NCBI GenBank assembly: GCA_028874915.1
Contig: JAPPHA010000059.1
Location: forward strand, 1 to 64,000
DNA: 64,000 bases
DNA from: Paracoccaceae bacterium
GTDB lineage: Bacteria > Pseudomonadota > Alphaproteobacteria > Rhodobacterales > Rhodobacteraceae
Direction: 5' to 3'
In this document: positions 11,196 through 20,498 of the stretch, in pieces
Position numbering within the stretch: the first letter of the stretch is position 1
Layout of the letters: every line of letters begins with the position of its first letter
Translations under genes and position numbers: made by a program
The notes under the pieces: generated by a model
Seen by the model: the letters and a program-made list of their open reading frames with translations, nothing else
What the model was told of the DNA's origin: nothing
The model's database searches: none

Positions 11196-11362
11196 TGCCG
11201 GAAAGGACCGACCGGGACCGGCGCTTCCGCAACATGATGTATGCGCTCATCCTGAGTGCGCTGGTTGCCTATCTCGGGTACAAGTTCCTTCACGTCTCGG
11301 TCGCCATGAACGCATGGACGTCACAAACGATCGACGCCGGATCTTTACAGGCGCCGCGATGA
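11195..11362 (+). CDS. Small single-pass membrane protein in the cco operon
   Basis: A 55-residue protein starting at ATG 11195, which shares its A with the ccoP stop codon, and ending in an ATGA overlap with ccoI. It has a basic N terminus (RTDRDRRFR), one membrane helix (MMYALILSALVAYLGYKFLHV) and a short polar tail. In most alphaproteobacterial operons ccoG and ccoH (fixGH) occupy this position. This protein is far shorter than CcoH (about 150-170 residues) and shows no similarity to it that I can see. It may be an oxidase assembly accessory. The tight overlaps on both sides argue that it is translated. Confidence 0.7.
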   Translation: MPERTDRDRRFRNMMYALILSALVAYLGYKFLHVSVAMNAWTSQTIDAGSLQAPR

Positions 11363-13524
11363 CCGCCCCGGCGCCATCACTGTTCCTCCGGGCTTCCGGC
11401 GACGGACTGCACAGCCTGAACTGCACCATCGAGGGCATCACCTGCGGCCGTTGCGCAATCACGATCGAGTCCGAACTGAACCGTCTCGCCGGCGTTGCCT
11501 CGGCACGGGTCAATGCGACGACCCGTCGATTGCAGGTCGAGATCGACCGGACGGTCACGGCGCCCGAACAGGTTCTCGCCGCGGTCTCCGACCTGGGGTA
11601 CGGTATTCATCCCTTTGCCGACGACACATCGTCCCGCAATTCCGATGAGGGAAATCTCCTCGTCCCGCTTGCTGTAGCCGGCTTCGGCACCATGAACGTC
11701 ATGCTGTTCTCGGTCGCGGTATGGGCCGGACTGGCCAGCGACATGGGACCGGACACGCGGACGCTGCTCCACTGGGCTTCGGCGGTGGTGGCGATTCCCG
11801 TGGTCGCCTATTCCGCGTCGGTCTTCTACCTGCCTGCTGCCAAGGCACTTCGCCATGGCCGTGTCACCATGGATGCGCCGATTTCACTGGCGATTCTCGC
11901 GACCCTGGCCGCCAGCCTCTACGAGACGGCACAGGGTGCCGAGCATGCCTATTTTGATGCTGCCGTTTCGCTGACCTTCTTTCTCCTCGTCGGCCGCGTC
12001 CTCGACAGGATGCTGCGTAAACGCTCTTCGGGCGCCGCGGAGAACCTTCGTGCCATGATCCAGGGCCGGGCATTCAGAATTCGAGCAGGGAACCAGCCGG
12101 AGGAAGTACTCGCAACGGAACTGGCGCCCGGTGACGTCATTCACGTTCCGGTGGGCGAATTGATTCCCGCAGACGCCGTCCTGACGGCACGAAGTGCCGC
12201 AATCGACGATAGCGCGGTCACCGGAGAGTCCATGCCTCGGACGCTCCGAAAGGGTGACCCGCTGATGGCCGGTTGTCGAAACGTCGGTCCCGCGTTCAGT
12301 GCGCAGGTAACAGCGGTCGGTAGCGAGACCCGCCTTTCATCCATCGCCGACATCGCCGAGGCCGCCGAGACGCATCGTGGCCGCCATCAATTGCTCGCGG
12401 ACAGGTTTTCGCAGGGGTATGCGCCGCTGGTCATCGGTTCGGCAATGCTCGGTTTCGCGGTTTGGCTTCTCGTTGTTGGCGCATCACTTTCCCAGGCGAC
12501 CATGATCGCCGTCGCAGTGCTTGTCGTCACCTGCCCTTGTGCGGCCGGCCTTGCCACCCCGGCCGTAGCGGCACGGGCGGCAAACCTGCTTCTCGCCGGG
12601 GGCGTCATCGTCCGCGACGGTGGCGCGCTCGAACGACTGGCAGAGGTGACCGACGTCGTTCTCGACAAGACCGGCACCCTGACCCGTCCGGAATTCGTTC
12701 TCGACCCGGATGTCAATGCAAAACTGGCACGTCGGGCGTCGACCCTGGCCGCGACCAGTCGGCACCCGCTTTGCAGGGCGCTGTCAGCCGCGTATCCGGC
12801 ACAACCGCTCGACGGCGTGCAGGAGTTTCCCGGGCTCGGTCTCGAGGCGAACGGCGGCGAACGGCTGGGTTCTGCAGTGTTCACGGGCGCCGGAAGTGCT
12901 GCGTCCCCGGACGGACTTGCCGAACTCTGGTTCAGGGTACCGGGCGGACGGCCCGCGCGTTTCAGGTTCTCCCAGTCGTTGCGGCCAGGATTGCGGAACA
13001 TGGTCGAAGGGCTCCGGCGCCGCGGCCTGCGGCCGGTCATACTGTCTGGCGATACGCCAAACGCCGTCGCCGCGGTCGCATGTACGGCCGGTCTGGCAAC
13101 ATGGCAGGGCGGATGCAGTCCCGAAGACAAGGTTGCCCGTTTGGGAGCGATGACCGGCGAGGGACGGCGGGTCGCCATGTTCGGCGACGGGCTCAATGAC
13201 GCGGCGGCGCTTGCGGGTGCCCATGTCTCCATCGCACCGGCGTCGGCGGCCGGGGCCGCACAGGTTGCGGCCGACGTCATCCTGCTCGGGAAAAACCTCG
13301 AATCCCTGCTTGATGTCATCGATATTGCCCGAACGAGCCGACGGTTGATCGCCGAGAACCTGGTCTTCGCCGCGGCCTACAACGTGGTGTCACTTCCGCT
13401 GGCGCTGGCCGGGATGTTGACCCCATTGGTCGCCGCAATTCTCATGTCGTCGTCCTCAATCCTGGTCATGTTGAACGCCCTTCGGCTCGGCCATCTTCGG
13501 GAAACCCGAAAGGCATCGGGATGA
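11359..13524 (+). CDS. ccoI: Copper-translocating P-type ATPase for cbb3 assembly
   Basis: A 721-residue P1B-type ATPase that exports copper needed for the CuB centre of cbb3 oxidase. Domain order: N-terminal heavy-metal domain with CGRC (GITCGRCAIT), membrane helices, actuator loop TGES, the CPC metal site in TCPCAAGLATP, phosphorylation motif DKTGTLT and GDGLNDAAAL of the nucleotide-binding region. I use ATG 11359, which overlaps the upstream TGA, instead of the much longer open frame from 10840. Its stop overlaps the ccoS start, another ATGA coupling. Confidence 0.95.
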   Translation: MTAPAPSLFLRASGDGLHSLNCTIEGITCGRCAITIESELNRLAGVASARVNATTRRLQVEIDRTVTAPEQVLAAVSDLGYGIHPFADDTSSRNSDEGNLLVPLAVAGFGTMNVMLFSVAVWAGLASDMGPDTRTLLHWASAVVAIPVVAYSASVFYLPAAKALRHGRVTMDAPISLAILATLAASLYETAQGAEHAYFDAAVSLTFFLLVGRVLDRMLRKRSSGAAENLRAMIQGRAFRIRAGNQPEEVLATELAPGDVIHVPVGELIPADAVLTARSAAIDDSAVTGESMPRTLRKGDPLMAGCRNVGPAFSAQVTAVGSETRLSSIADIAEAAETHRGRHQLLADRFSQGYAPLVIGSAMLGFAVWLLVVGASLSQATMIAVAVLVVTCPCAAGLATPAVAARAANLLLAGGVIVRDGGALERLAEVTDVVLDKTGTLTRPEFVLDPDVNAKLARRASTLAATSRHPLCRALSAAYPAQPLDGVQEFPGLGLEANGGERLGSAVFTGAGSAASPDGLAELWFRVPGGRPARFRFSQSLRPGLRNMVEGLRRRGLRPVILSGDTPNAVAAVACTAGLATWQGGCSPEDKVARLGAMTGEGRRVAMFGDGLNDAAALAGAHVSIAPASAAGAAQVAADVILLGKNLESLLDVIDIARTSRRLIAENLVFAAAYNVVSLPLALAGMLTPLVAAILMSSSSILVMLNALRLGHLRETRKASG

Positions 13525-13673
13525 CGTCGCTGCTCTATCTCATTCCGGCGTCGCTGATCCTTGCGATCATCGCTCTAGGAGCCTTCATCTGGACGGTCAG
13601 GTCGCGCCAGTACGACGACCCGGAAGGCGACAGGTATCGGATTCTTGAAGACGACGATCGGCCGCTCCGGTAA
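13521..13673 (+). CDS. ccoS: cbb3-type oxidase assembly protein CcoS
   Basis: A 50-residue protein with one N-terminal membrane helix (LIPASLILAIIALGAFIWTV) followed by the diagnostic SRQYDDPEGDRYRIL. CcoS is needed for insertion of heme and copper into CcoN. It overlaps the ccoI stop (ATGA at 13521-13524) and ends the operon. Confidence 0.93.
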   Translation: MTSLLYLIPASLILAIIALGAFIWTVRSRQYDDPEGDRYRILEDDDRPLR

Positions 13674-13691
13674 GGGCGACGCGCATTGAAA

Positions 13692-14453
13692 TCAATCTGG
13701 CGTTCCGAACATGGACGCATAGGCATGCCAGGTAGCAAAGCCCAAAATCGGAAAGATCACGATCATCCCCAGCATCAGCGTCGCGAAACCCAGGACGGCG
13801 AGGACGGTCACGACGACACCCCAGGCTATCGTCAGGCGGGGGAAGCGTGCGGCTTTCGCAAAGCTCATTCCCATCGCCGAAAATGCGTCGACCTTCCGGT
13901 CGACCAGCATGGGAATCGAATAGATCGAAATGGCGAAGCAGCATGCAGCAAACAAACCGCCAACTGCCGTTCCGACCACGAGGAGCGAAATCCCTTCCAT
14001 GGTCGTGAACAGTTGAACGAGCAAATCTGGAAGACCGGGAAACGGCTTCAGTCCGAACAGGAGCGCATAGAGGATCGTTGCAGCCCGAAACCATGCGAGG
14101 AGGAAAACCATCAGGATCGCGCCGACAAGCGCGATCTGGCCGGGCGACGCGACTCCGGTCCCGCCGTGTCCTGCGATCCGTCGACTTTCCCGATACAGGC
14201 CTACAGCAAGAAACGGGCCGACGAGCAATGCACCGGCTACAGCCGGAAAGATCATCCACTCCAGTCCGGTCAGCCACAGGAAACCGATGACCAGCCAGCT
14301 CACCACAAAGAATCCGAACCCGTAGATCAGTGCGTTGATAGGCGCCGCCTTGAAGTCGCCGACTGCACGCGACAGCCAGTGAAATACGGCGCCTGGGTCC
14401 GTGTTCGTCGTGACCATTTCGTCACGGGTTGCCTGGATGGAGTTTGTGGCCAT
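13692..14453 (-). CDS. DUF2189-family membrane protein
   Basis: A 253-residue integral membrane protein with about six hydrophobic segments and the family signature AVGDFKAAPINALIYG near the N terminus. Other conserved text includes ESRRIAGHG and FLLAWFRAATILYALLFG. DUF2189 proteins are often encoded beside cytochrome oxidase genes in alphaproteobacteria, but their function is unknown. The gene is convergent with ccoS, 18 bases apart. The chosen start (ATG at 14453, MATNSIQATRDEM) sits before a soluble segment; a second methionine 12 residues on is an alternative. The open frame extends upstream to 14687, but without family similarity. Confidence 0.82.
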   Translation of the reverse strand: MATNSIQATRDEMVTTNTDPGAVFHWLSRAVGDFKAAPINALIYGFGFFVVSWLVIGFLWLTGLEWMIFPAVAGALLVGPFLAVGLYRESRRIAGHGGTGVASPGQIALVGAILMVFLLAWFRAATILYALLFGLKPFPGLPDLLVQLFTTMEGISLLVVGTAVGGLFAACCFAISIYSIPMLVDRKVDAFSAMGMSFAKAARFPRLTIAWGVVVTVLAVLGFATLMLGMIVIFPILGFATWHAYASMFGTPD

Positions 14454-14634
14454 GCGCTCCGGAACCCGGCAGCCATCCCGACTCTGCCGCCAACCTGTCA
14501 CTGATATTCCACTTCCCCGAACCGGGCAAGCCACAAGCCAGGGTGTCTTCCCTCGCTCATGCTGTTGGTCCTGCACTGGACGAACCTGAAAAATTACCTT
14601 ATTAAATTGCTTGGAAATCAGGGAGAAGAGTGAC

Positions 14635-14994
14635 GTGACGTCTGAATCGTTAATGGAAGGTGTGCCGCTGATCCGTCCATCGACCACGGATCATCCGCTC
14701 TACGCATCAGTCGTCGAGGCCTGCCGAACCGTTCATGACCCGGAAATCCCCGTCAATATCTATGATCTGGGATTGATCTACACAATTGAGGTGAATGAGG
14801 ACGGACTGGTCGACGTTACCATGACGCTCACCGCGCCGGGCTGCCCTGTCGCGGGTGAGATGCCCGGCTGGGTCCGGGACGCCGTCGAGGCGATTCCGGG
14901 CGTTCAGGCTGCCAGGGTCGAATTGGTCTGGGAACCGCTTTGGGGCATGGACATGATGTCGGACGAGGCCCGACTCGAGCTGGGTTTCATGTAG
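14635..14994 (+). CDS. MIP18/DUF59-family Fe-S cluster assembly factor (SufT-like)
   Basis: A 119-residue protein with the DUF59 core: VVEACRTVHDPEIPVNIYDLGLIYTIEV, VTMTLTAPGCPVAGEMPGWVRDAV and VELVWEPLWGMDMMSDEARLELG. The conserved cysteine is in APGCPV. SufT/YitW proteins assist Fe-S cluster maturation. I start at GTG 14635, preceded by GGGAGAAG, although the frame is open back to a TTG at 14611. The next gene is an A-type Fe-S carrier, so the two probably cooperate, but sufBCDS are not in the window. Confidence 0.88.
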   Translation: MTSESLMEGVPLIRPSTTDHPLYASVVEACRTVHDPEIPVNIYDLGLIYTIEVNEDGLVDVTMTLTAPGCPVAGEMPGWVRDAVEAIPGVQAARVELVWEPLWGMDMMSDEARLELGFM

Positions 14995-15224
14995 GCTCGC
15001 ATCCGCTTCCGGAATCCGGATCTCCGGGCCGAAGTCCGGTTCTGTCGCATGTCAGGCCTGTTCCGGTATGTTCGGCTGAAAATTTGCTTCTGCCCGGCCT
15101 TTGACGAGAGTTCGAAAGGGTCTCCAGTCTCCAGCTTGCCGGCTGCCCGGATTGGACATAAATGAGACCATGAACCCGATCGTCGCAGTTTCGGCGACCG
15201 GGCCATGGAGTGGGAACCGAGATC

Positions 15225-15578
15225 ATGTTTGCAATTCCAGGATCACCCCCAGTCACCATAACCGACGCGGCAGCTTCCCAGATCGTCAAGCTAATGCAGG
15301 ATGGGACAAAAAAGGGCCTCCGCATTGGCGTCAAGAAAGGCGGATGTGCCGGCATGGAATACACCATGGAGTATGTCGACGAGGTTGGAGACCATGACGA
15401 GGTCGTCGAACGCGACGGAGCCCGGGTGCTGATTGCCCCGATGGCCCAGATGTTCCTGTTCGGAACCGAAATCGACTATGAGACCGGGCTGCTCGAGTCC
15501 GGCTTCAGGTTTCGGAACCCGAATGTGGTCGAGTCCTGCGGGTGCGGCGAGTCGATCAAGTTCCGCGAATCGGACTGA
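15225..15578 (+). CDS. A-type iron-sulfur carrier protein (SufA/IscA family)
   Basis: A 117-residue A-type carrier that binds and transfers Fe-S clusters. The three conserved cysteines are visible in KKGGCAGMEYTMEY and ESCGCGES. The fold-defining ITDAAASQIVKLM and GLRIGVKKGG are in place. I choose ATG 15225 (MFAIPGSPPVTIT); a GTG at 15210 in the same frame is also possible. It follows the DUF59 gene by 230 bases on the same strand. Confidence 0.9.
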   Translation: MFAIPGSPPVTITDAAASQIVKLMQDGTKKGLRIGVKKGGCAGMEYTMEYVDEVGDHDEVVERDGARVLIAPMAQMFLFGTEIDYETGLLESGFRFRNPNVVESCGCGESIKFRESD

Positions 15579-15792
15579 GACGGCGGCTTTTTACAAGTTC
15601 AAGTCCCCATCCGGAGCCCGTCGCGACGTCGCCAGGGTCTTTGCCTGCCTCTCAATCCCCCTGAGCCGTACCGCCGGAATTCGTGCCGGCACGTTCGCAA
15701 TGACAGGGCTACGGTTGGCAGGTTCTCAATTGCAACCCATCCGGGCGTGATAAGCGTACACAGGGTCGGAACGGTGCCCGAGGAGACATGAC

Positions 15793-16542
15793 ATGCGGAG
15801 ACGGCTGATTGCGGGCAACTGGAAAATGAACGGTGTGCGGGACTCGCTCACGGAACTGGATCCCATCGTGGCCGAATGCGAAACGTTCACCTCCGAAGTG
15901 CTCATCTGCCCGCCGGCGACACTGCTGCCCCTGATGGCCAATCGCCTTTCCGGATCCGGCGTAATGGTCGGTGCGCAGGACTGTCACCCGAATCCGGCAG
16001 GCACCCATACCGGCGACCTTTCTGCACCGATGCTGGCCGATGCCGGTGCATCCCACGTGATTCTCGGCCATTCCGAGCGACGCACCCAGCACGGCGAAAC
16101 TGATTCCCTGGTGAACGCCAAGGCATCGGCAACCGCCAGGGCCGGTCTCGTGCCCATCATTTGCGTGGGGGAGACCCGAGGCGAACGCGAGGCCGGAATT
16201 GCACTTGACATCGTTGCCGGGCAGGTGCGGAACTCAGTTCCGGCAGAACCCGATCCAGAAGCGCTGATCGTCGCCTATGAACCCGTCTGGGCGATCGGAA
16301 CAGGTCTGGTGCCGTCGCTGTCCGACATCGCGGAAATGCATGCTCACATCCGGTCGCTCCTTCGAAAGGAGATCGGAGAGTCCGGGGGCCACCGAATTCG
16401 AATCCTTTATGGAGGATCGGTCAATGCGGGGAATGCCCACGAGATCTTGTCGGTCGCGAATGTGGATGGTGGGCTGGTCGGTGGAGCATCGCTCAAGGCC
16501 AGGGACTTCCTTCCCATCATCCGGCAGTCCGAAGCGGGATGA
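15793..16542 (+). CDS. tpiA: Triose-phosphate isomerase
   Basis: The 249-residue TIM-barrel enzyme interconverts glyceraldehyde 3-phosphate and dihydroxyacetone phosphate. All catalytic residues are present: Lys11 in AGNWKMN, His93 in LGHSERR, Glu163 in AYEPVWAIGTG, and the phosphate-binding YGGSVN and GGLVGGASL. GAGGAGA upstream gives a good ribosome site for ATG 15793. It usually precedes secG or pyrG, but here it faces an MttB-family gene convergently. Confidence 0.97.
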   Translation: MRRRLIAGNWKMNGVRDSLTELDPIVAECETFTSEVLICPPATLLPLMANRLSGSGVMVGAQDCHPNPAGTHTGDLSAPMLADAGASHVILGHSERRTQHGETDSLVNAKASATARAGLVPIICVGETRGEREAGIALDIVAGQVRNSVPAEPDPEALIVAYEPVWAIGTGLVPSLSDIAEMHAHIRSLLRKEIGESGGHRIRILYGGSVNAGNAHEILSVANVDGGLVGGASLKARDFLPIIRQSEAG

Positions 16543-16710
16543 CATTATCGGGGTCCTTCAATCGCCTGGCTGCAGCGAAAACGGGTCCGGCCCCGGATTT
16601 CAATTGACCTTCCGGAGACGCCGCGTCGAATTTCATGGAACCGTCAGCGGCTTCCTGGACGATCCGTCACTGTGGGCAACGCCCGATAGCACAGCCGCAC
16701 CGGCATTCGA

Positions 16711-18273
16711 TCATACGAGAGCGTCCGGTTCGCTCGCCTTCCGTCGGACGACGAAGTCATGGAGCCTCTCTTCGATGGCGGGATCCAATTCGGGTTTCTG
16801 GTAGTCGGCAAGCAGTTTCCGAACCCTGGCCGTTGCGAAACCGGCCGTGTCGGAACCGCCATCCTCCGACCACGTCTCGAACGGGCGGTAGTCGAAAAGG
16901 TCCGACCGCCAGAAGGCATGCCGGAAATTGTCCTGGGTATGCTGGCAACCGAGAAAATGTCCACCCGGCCCCACTTCTCGAATGGCATCCAGCCCGAGAC
17001 CATTCGGCGACAGATCCACGCCATTGGCAATGGAATGAAAAACCCCAAGCTGATCGGCATCCATGACGAATTTTTCGAAGGAGGTCACAAGACCGCCCTC
17101 CAGCCATCCGGCGGCGTGAAGGGCAAAATTGACGCCCCCGAACAAGGTGGCGTTGAGTGTGTTCGCGGATTCGTAAGCGGCCTGGGCGTCCGGCAGTTTT
17201 GAACCGCAGAGCCCTCCACCCGACCGGAAGGGAAGTCGCAAGCGCCGGGCCAGTTGCCCCGCACCGACCAGGATCTTGGTGGCTTCCGGTGTCCCGAATG
17301 TGGGAGCCCCGGAGTTCATGTCGATCGACGTCACGAAAGCGCCCATGACGACGGGGGCACCCGGGCGGACCAGCTGGTTGTAGGCAACGCCGGCCAGCAC
17401 TTCGGCCAGGACCTGGACCAGCGTACCCGCCACGCTCACCGGGGCCATGGCACCACCGACGATGAAGGGCGAAATGACACAGGCCTGATTGGCCCGGGCA
17501 TAAACCTCCATGGCGCCGACCATTATGGAATCGAAGGAGAGCGGCGAGTTGATGTTGATGAGCGACGTCATCACCGTGTTGTCGCGGACAAACGTCTCCC
17601 CGAACAGGATTCCCGCCATCGCCACGGAGTCTTCGGCCCGCTGCGGCGCCGTGACGGAGCCCATGAAAGGTTTGTCGCTCAGAGTCATGTGAGCGAACAG
17701 CATGTCGAGATGCCGCTTGTTGACCGGAATGTCCGTGGGTTCGCAGAGTGTCCCGCCGGAGTGGTGAAGCCATTTGGACATATATCCGAGGCGAACCAGG
17801 TCCTGGAAATCCGCCAGCGTCGCGTAGCGCCGCCCCGCCTCCCGCGAACGGATGAAAGGGGGGCCATAGACAGGGGCAAAGACCAGGCCCCGCCCCCCGA
17901 TCGCCACGTTCCGTTCGGGGTTTCGGGCATGCTGGACGTAGGTCGACGGCGCAGTCGCGCACAGGCTCCTTGCAAGTCCGCGAGGAATCCGTACCCGCTC
18001 GCCGTCAATGTCGGCGCCTGCCTGTTGCCAGAGCCGAAGCGCCTCTGGATTGTCGAGGAAGTTGACTCCGATTTCCTCAAGCACCGTCTCGGCGCCGTCT
18101 TCAATGGTCGCGAGCGCTTCCTCGTCAAGGAGTTCGAAGACCGGGATGCGACGTTCGATGAACCGTGCCGATTCGATGCGGATCGCAGTGCGTTCCGCAC
18201 GCTTCGCTGCGCCACCGCCTCGTGACCGCCGTCGCTGGCCACGCGTTCCTGTTGCCGTGCCGTTCATCGTCAC
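16711..18273 (-). CDS. MttB-family (non-pyrrolysine) methyltransferase
   Basis: The 520-residue protein belongs to the trimethylamine methyltransferase MttB superfamily: IGVNFLDNPEALRLWQQAGA, HSGGTLCEPTDIPVNKRHLD and FRSGGGLCGSKLPDAQAAYES are family features. The frame has no internal TAG, so it is the pyrrolysine-free type. Members of that type demethylate quaternary amines such as glycine betaine and pass the methyl to a corrinoid protein. No corrinoid partner or reductive activator lies nearby, so the substrate is unknown. The N terminus (GQRRRSRGGGAAKRAERTA) is basic and low-complexity. The start may be GTG 18273 or ATG 18267. Confidence 0.85.
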   Translation of the reverse strand: MTMNGTATGTRGQRRRSRGGGAAKRAERTAIRIESARFIERRIPVFELLDEEALATIEDGAETVLEEIGVNFLDNPEALRLWQQAGADIDGERVRIPRGLARSLCATAPSTYVQHARNPERNVAIGGRGLVFAPVYGPPFIRSREAGRRYATLADFQDLVRLGYMSKWLHHSGGTLCEPTDIPVNKRHLDMLFAHMTLSDKPFMGSVTAPQRAEDSVAMAGILFGETFVRDNTVMTSLININSPLSFDSIMVGAMEVYARANQACVISPFIVGGAMAPVSVAGTLVQVLAEVLAGVAYNQLVRPGAPVVMGAFVTSIDMNSGAPTFGTPEATKILVGAGQLARRLRLPFRSGGGLCGSKLPDAQAAYESANTLNATLFGGVNFALHAAGWLEGGLVTSFEKFVMDADQLGVFHSIANGVDLSPNGLGLDAIREVGPGGHFLGCQHTQDNFRHAFWRSDLFDYRPFETWSEDGGSDTAGFATARVRKLLADYQKPELDPAIEERLHDFVVRRKASEPDALV

Positions 18274-18483
18274 ACCCGTTCCGCAGACTGCTTATACCTT
18301 CGGAATCCATTCGAATCCCCAAGGCAGCACCGCTTCTTCTAACGGGTTCGCAGTCTGACGAAAATCCGGCAAATTGACGCGGATTCGAGGGGCCGAGCGC
18401 CTTTCCGGCGGGCGACCCGGGACGCCCGTGTTCCACATTGCGCCATCCTTGCGGAAACCCCATCTGCGCCATAGACGGAGCAA

Positions 18484-20043
18484 ATGACCGCTTCCGCCCC
18501 GGACAGCCTTCTCGTCATCGATTTCGGATCCCAGGTGACTCAACTGATCGCCAGGCGCCTCCGCGAGGCTGGCTATCATTGTCGCATCCGTCCGTTTCAC
18601 CGGGTTGATTCCGATGGAATTCGTGATCTCGCACCCAAGGCCGTGATCCTCTCGGGCGGTCCTGACAGCGTTACCGACCCGGACAGCCCTCGCGCTCCGG
18701 ACGGTCTCTTCGACATGGATTTACCGATTCTCGGGATCTGCTACGGCCAGCAGGTCATGATGAAGGAACTCGGCGGATGCGTTGAGAGCGGTCATCACGC
18801 CGAATTCGGTCGGGCAGAATTGTCGGTCCATGGCGGTCGTCTGGATCTTCTGGACGGGTGGTTCAGGGACGGACCCGAGACAGTCTGGATGAGCCACGGA
18901 GACCGGGTTACCACTCTTGCGCCAGGGTTCGAGGCCTTTGCCGAATCTCCTGGAGCGCCCTTTGCCGTTGTCGCGGACCCGGACCGCCGTTTTTTCGCGG
19001 TCCAGTTCCATCCGGAAGTCCACCACACTCCCATGGGGCCCCGGCTCCTACGGAATTTTGCCAGGATTGCAGGGTGCCGGGCCGATTGGACCATGCGCGC
19101 CTACAAGGACCAGGCTGTCAAGGAAATCCGCAGGCAGGTCGGTGACGGGCGGGTCATCTGCGGACTTTCGGGCGGTGTCGACAGTGCTGTCACGGCCGTT
19201 CTCATCCACGAGGCGATCGGCGATCGTCTGACCTGTATCTTTGTCGACACAGGGCTGCTTCGCGAGAACGAAGCCGAGGAGGTCGTCCGGACGTTTCGCG
19301 GCCATTACAACATTCCGTTGATCCACGCCGAAGAATCTGACCGTTTCATGACCGCACTTGAGGGCAGGATCGACCCGGAAGCCAAGCGAAAGGCAATCGG
19401 AAGAGAATTCATCGAGGTGTTCGAGGCCTATGCCGGCACCATTGAAGGGGCCGGTTTCCTCGCACAGGGAACGCTTTATCCGGACGTAATCGAAAGCGTA
19501 AGCGTCTCGGGGGGCCCGTCCGCAACCATCAAGTCGCATCACAATGTCGGAGGCCTTCCGGAGAGAATGAAGCTCGCGCTGGTGGAGCCACTGCGGTCGC
19601 TCTTCAAGGACGAGGTCCGCGAACTCGGCCGTGAACTCGGTATGCACGAGAACATCGTCGGCCGCCATCCATTCCCGGGGCCCGGGCTGGCGATTCGCTG
19701 TCCGGGAGTCGTGACCCGCGAGAAAGTCAGCATCCTGCAACGTGCCGATGCGATCTTCATCGAGGAAATCCGCCGTCACGGTCTCTATGACAAGATCTGG
19801 CAGGCCTTTGCCGTGCTCCTTCCAGTCCAGACTGTCGGGGTGATGGGAGACGCAAGGAGCTATGACTTTGCATGCGTGCTGAGGGCCGTGACGTCGGTCG
19901 ACGGTATGACGGCGGACTCCTATCCATTCACCCATGACTTCCTCGCGAGGACCGCCAGTCGCATCGTCAACGAGGTGCCAGGAATCAACCGGGTCACTTA
20001 CGATGTGACATCCAAGCCGCCCGGGACGATCGAATGGGAATGA
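18484..20043 (+). CDS. guaA: GMP synthase (glutamine-hydrolysing)
   Basis: Converts XMP to GMP using ATP and glutamine. The N-terminal class I amidotransferase domain has Cys86 in LGICYGQQ and the His/Glu pair in VQFHPEVHH. The synthetase domain has the PP-loop [13 protein letters not shown], and the C-terminal dimerisation domain ends with the conserved [11 protein letters not shown]. At 519 residues it is full length. A small gene overlaps its 3' end by 10 bases. Confidence 0.98.
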   Translation: MTASAPDSLLVIDFGSQVTQLIARRLREAGYHCRIRPFHRVDSDGIRDLAPKAVILSGGPDSVTDPDSPRAPDGLFDMDLPILGICYGQQVMMKELGGCVESGHHAEFGRAELSVHGGRLDLLDGWFRDGPETVWMSHGDRVTTLAPGFEAFAESPGAPFAVVADPDRRFFAVQFHPEVHHTPMGPRLLRNFARIAGCRADWTMRAYKDQAVKEIRRQVGDGRVICGLSGGVDSAVTAVLIHEAIGDRLTCIFVDTGLLRENEAEEVVRTFRGHYNIPLIHAEESDRFMTALEGRIDPEAKRKAIGREFIEVFEAYAGTIEGAGFLAQGTLYPDVIESVSVSGGPSATIKSHHNVGGLPERMKLALVEPLRSLFKDEVRELGRELGMHENIVGRHPFPGPGLAIRCPGVVTREKVSILQRADAIFIEEIRRHGLYDKIWQAFAVLLPVQTVGVMGDARSYDFACVLRAVTSVDGMTADSYPFTHDFLARTASRIVNEVPGINRVTYDVTSKPPGTIEWE

Positions 20044-20498
20044 CTCCCGGTCATTTGGCCGTCTCGCCCAAACCCTGGTCAACGCCGACGCCCGGATCGC
20101 GACGGTCCCGGTCCTTTCGCACGACCGCCGGAATCATCAGCGCCATAGGCGGTGCATGTGCCACGATCGCCTCGGGATCCCCGGCCCTGCCGGAAACACG
20201 ATGGATCAGCTGCAGCGGGGTCCGGCCCGGTTGGCAATTGACCATCGATGGCGACATCGCCGAGTTCCGATACCGATCCGTCACGATGTTCCAGATCCCC
20301 CTGACCACCCCGGCCACGGGACGCGACTGGCCACAGGCACTGACCCTGGTAGGCAGGGATGCGACGGCCATCGTCATCCTGTCGGAGCGACAGTGCCAGA
20401 TCGACGGTCTCCATCGCACCTTCTCGGCGGATGTCCTCACCCAGGATGGCAATGTCGCGATAATGCTGACGGGATGCTGCGAGGCGCCCGTCGAATGA
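20034..20498 (+). CDS. Uncharacterised COG3650-like protein
   Basis: The C-terminal half ([21 protein letters not shown], then [31 protein letters not shown]) has the pattern of small exported COG3650-type proteins, which pair a tryptophan-containing 'PxW' strand with a C-terminal cysteine motif. The first 60 residues look unlike the family and lack a clear signal peptide, so the true start may lie downstream or the N terminus may have decayed. It overlaps guaA by 10 bases and ends in an ATGA overlap with the transporter gene, which supports translation. Function unknown. Confidence 0.5.
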   Translation: MGMTPGHLAVSPKPWSTPTPGSRRSRSFRTTAGIISAIGGACATIASGSPALPETRWISCSGVRPGWQLTIDGDIAEFRYRSVTMFQIPLTTPATGRDWPQALTLVGRDATAIVILSERQCQIDGLHRTFSADVLTQDGNVAIMLTGCCEAPVE

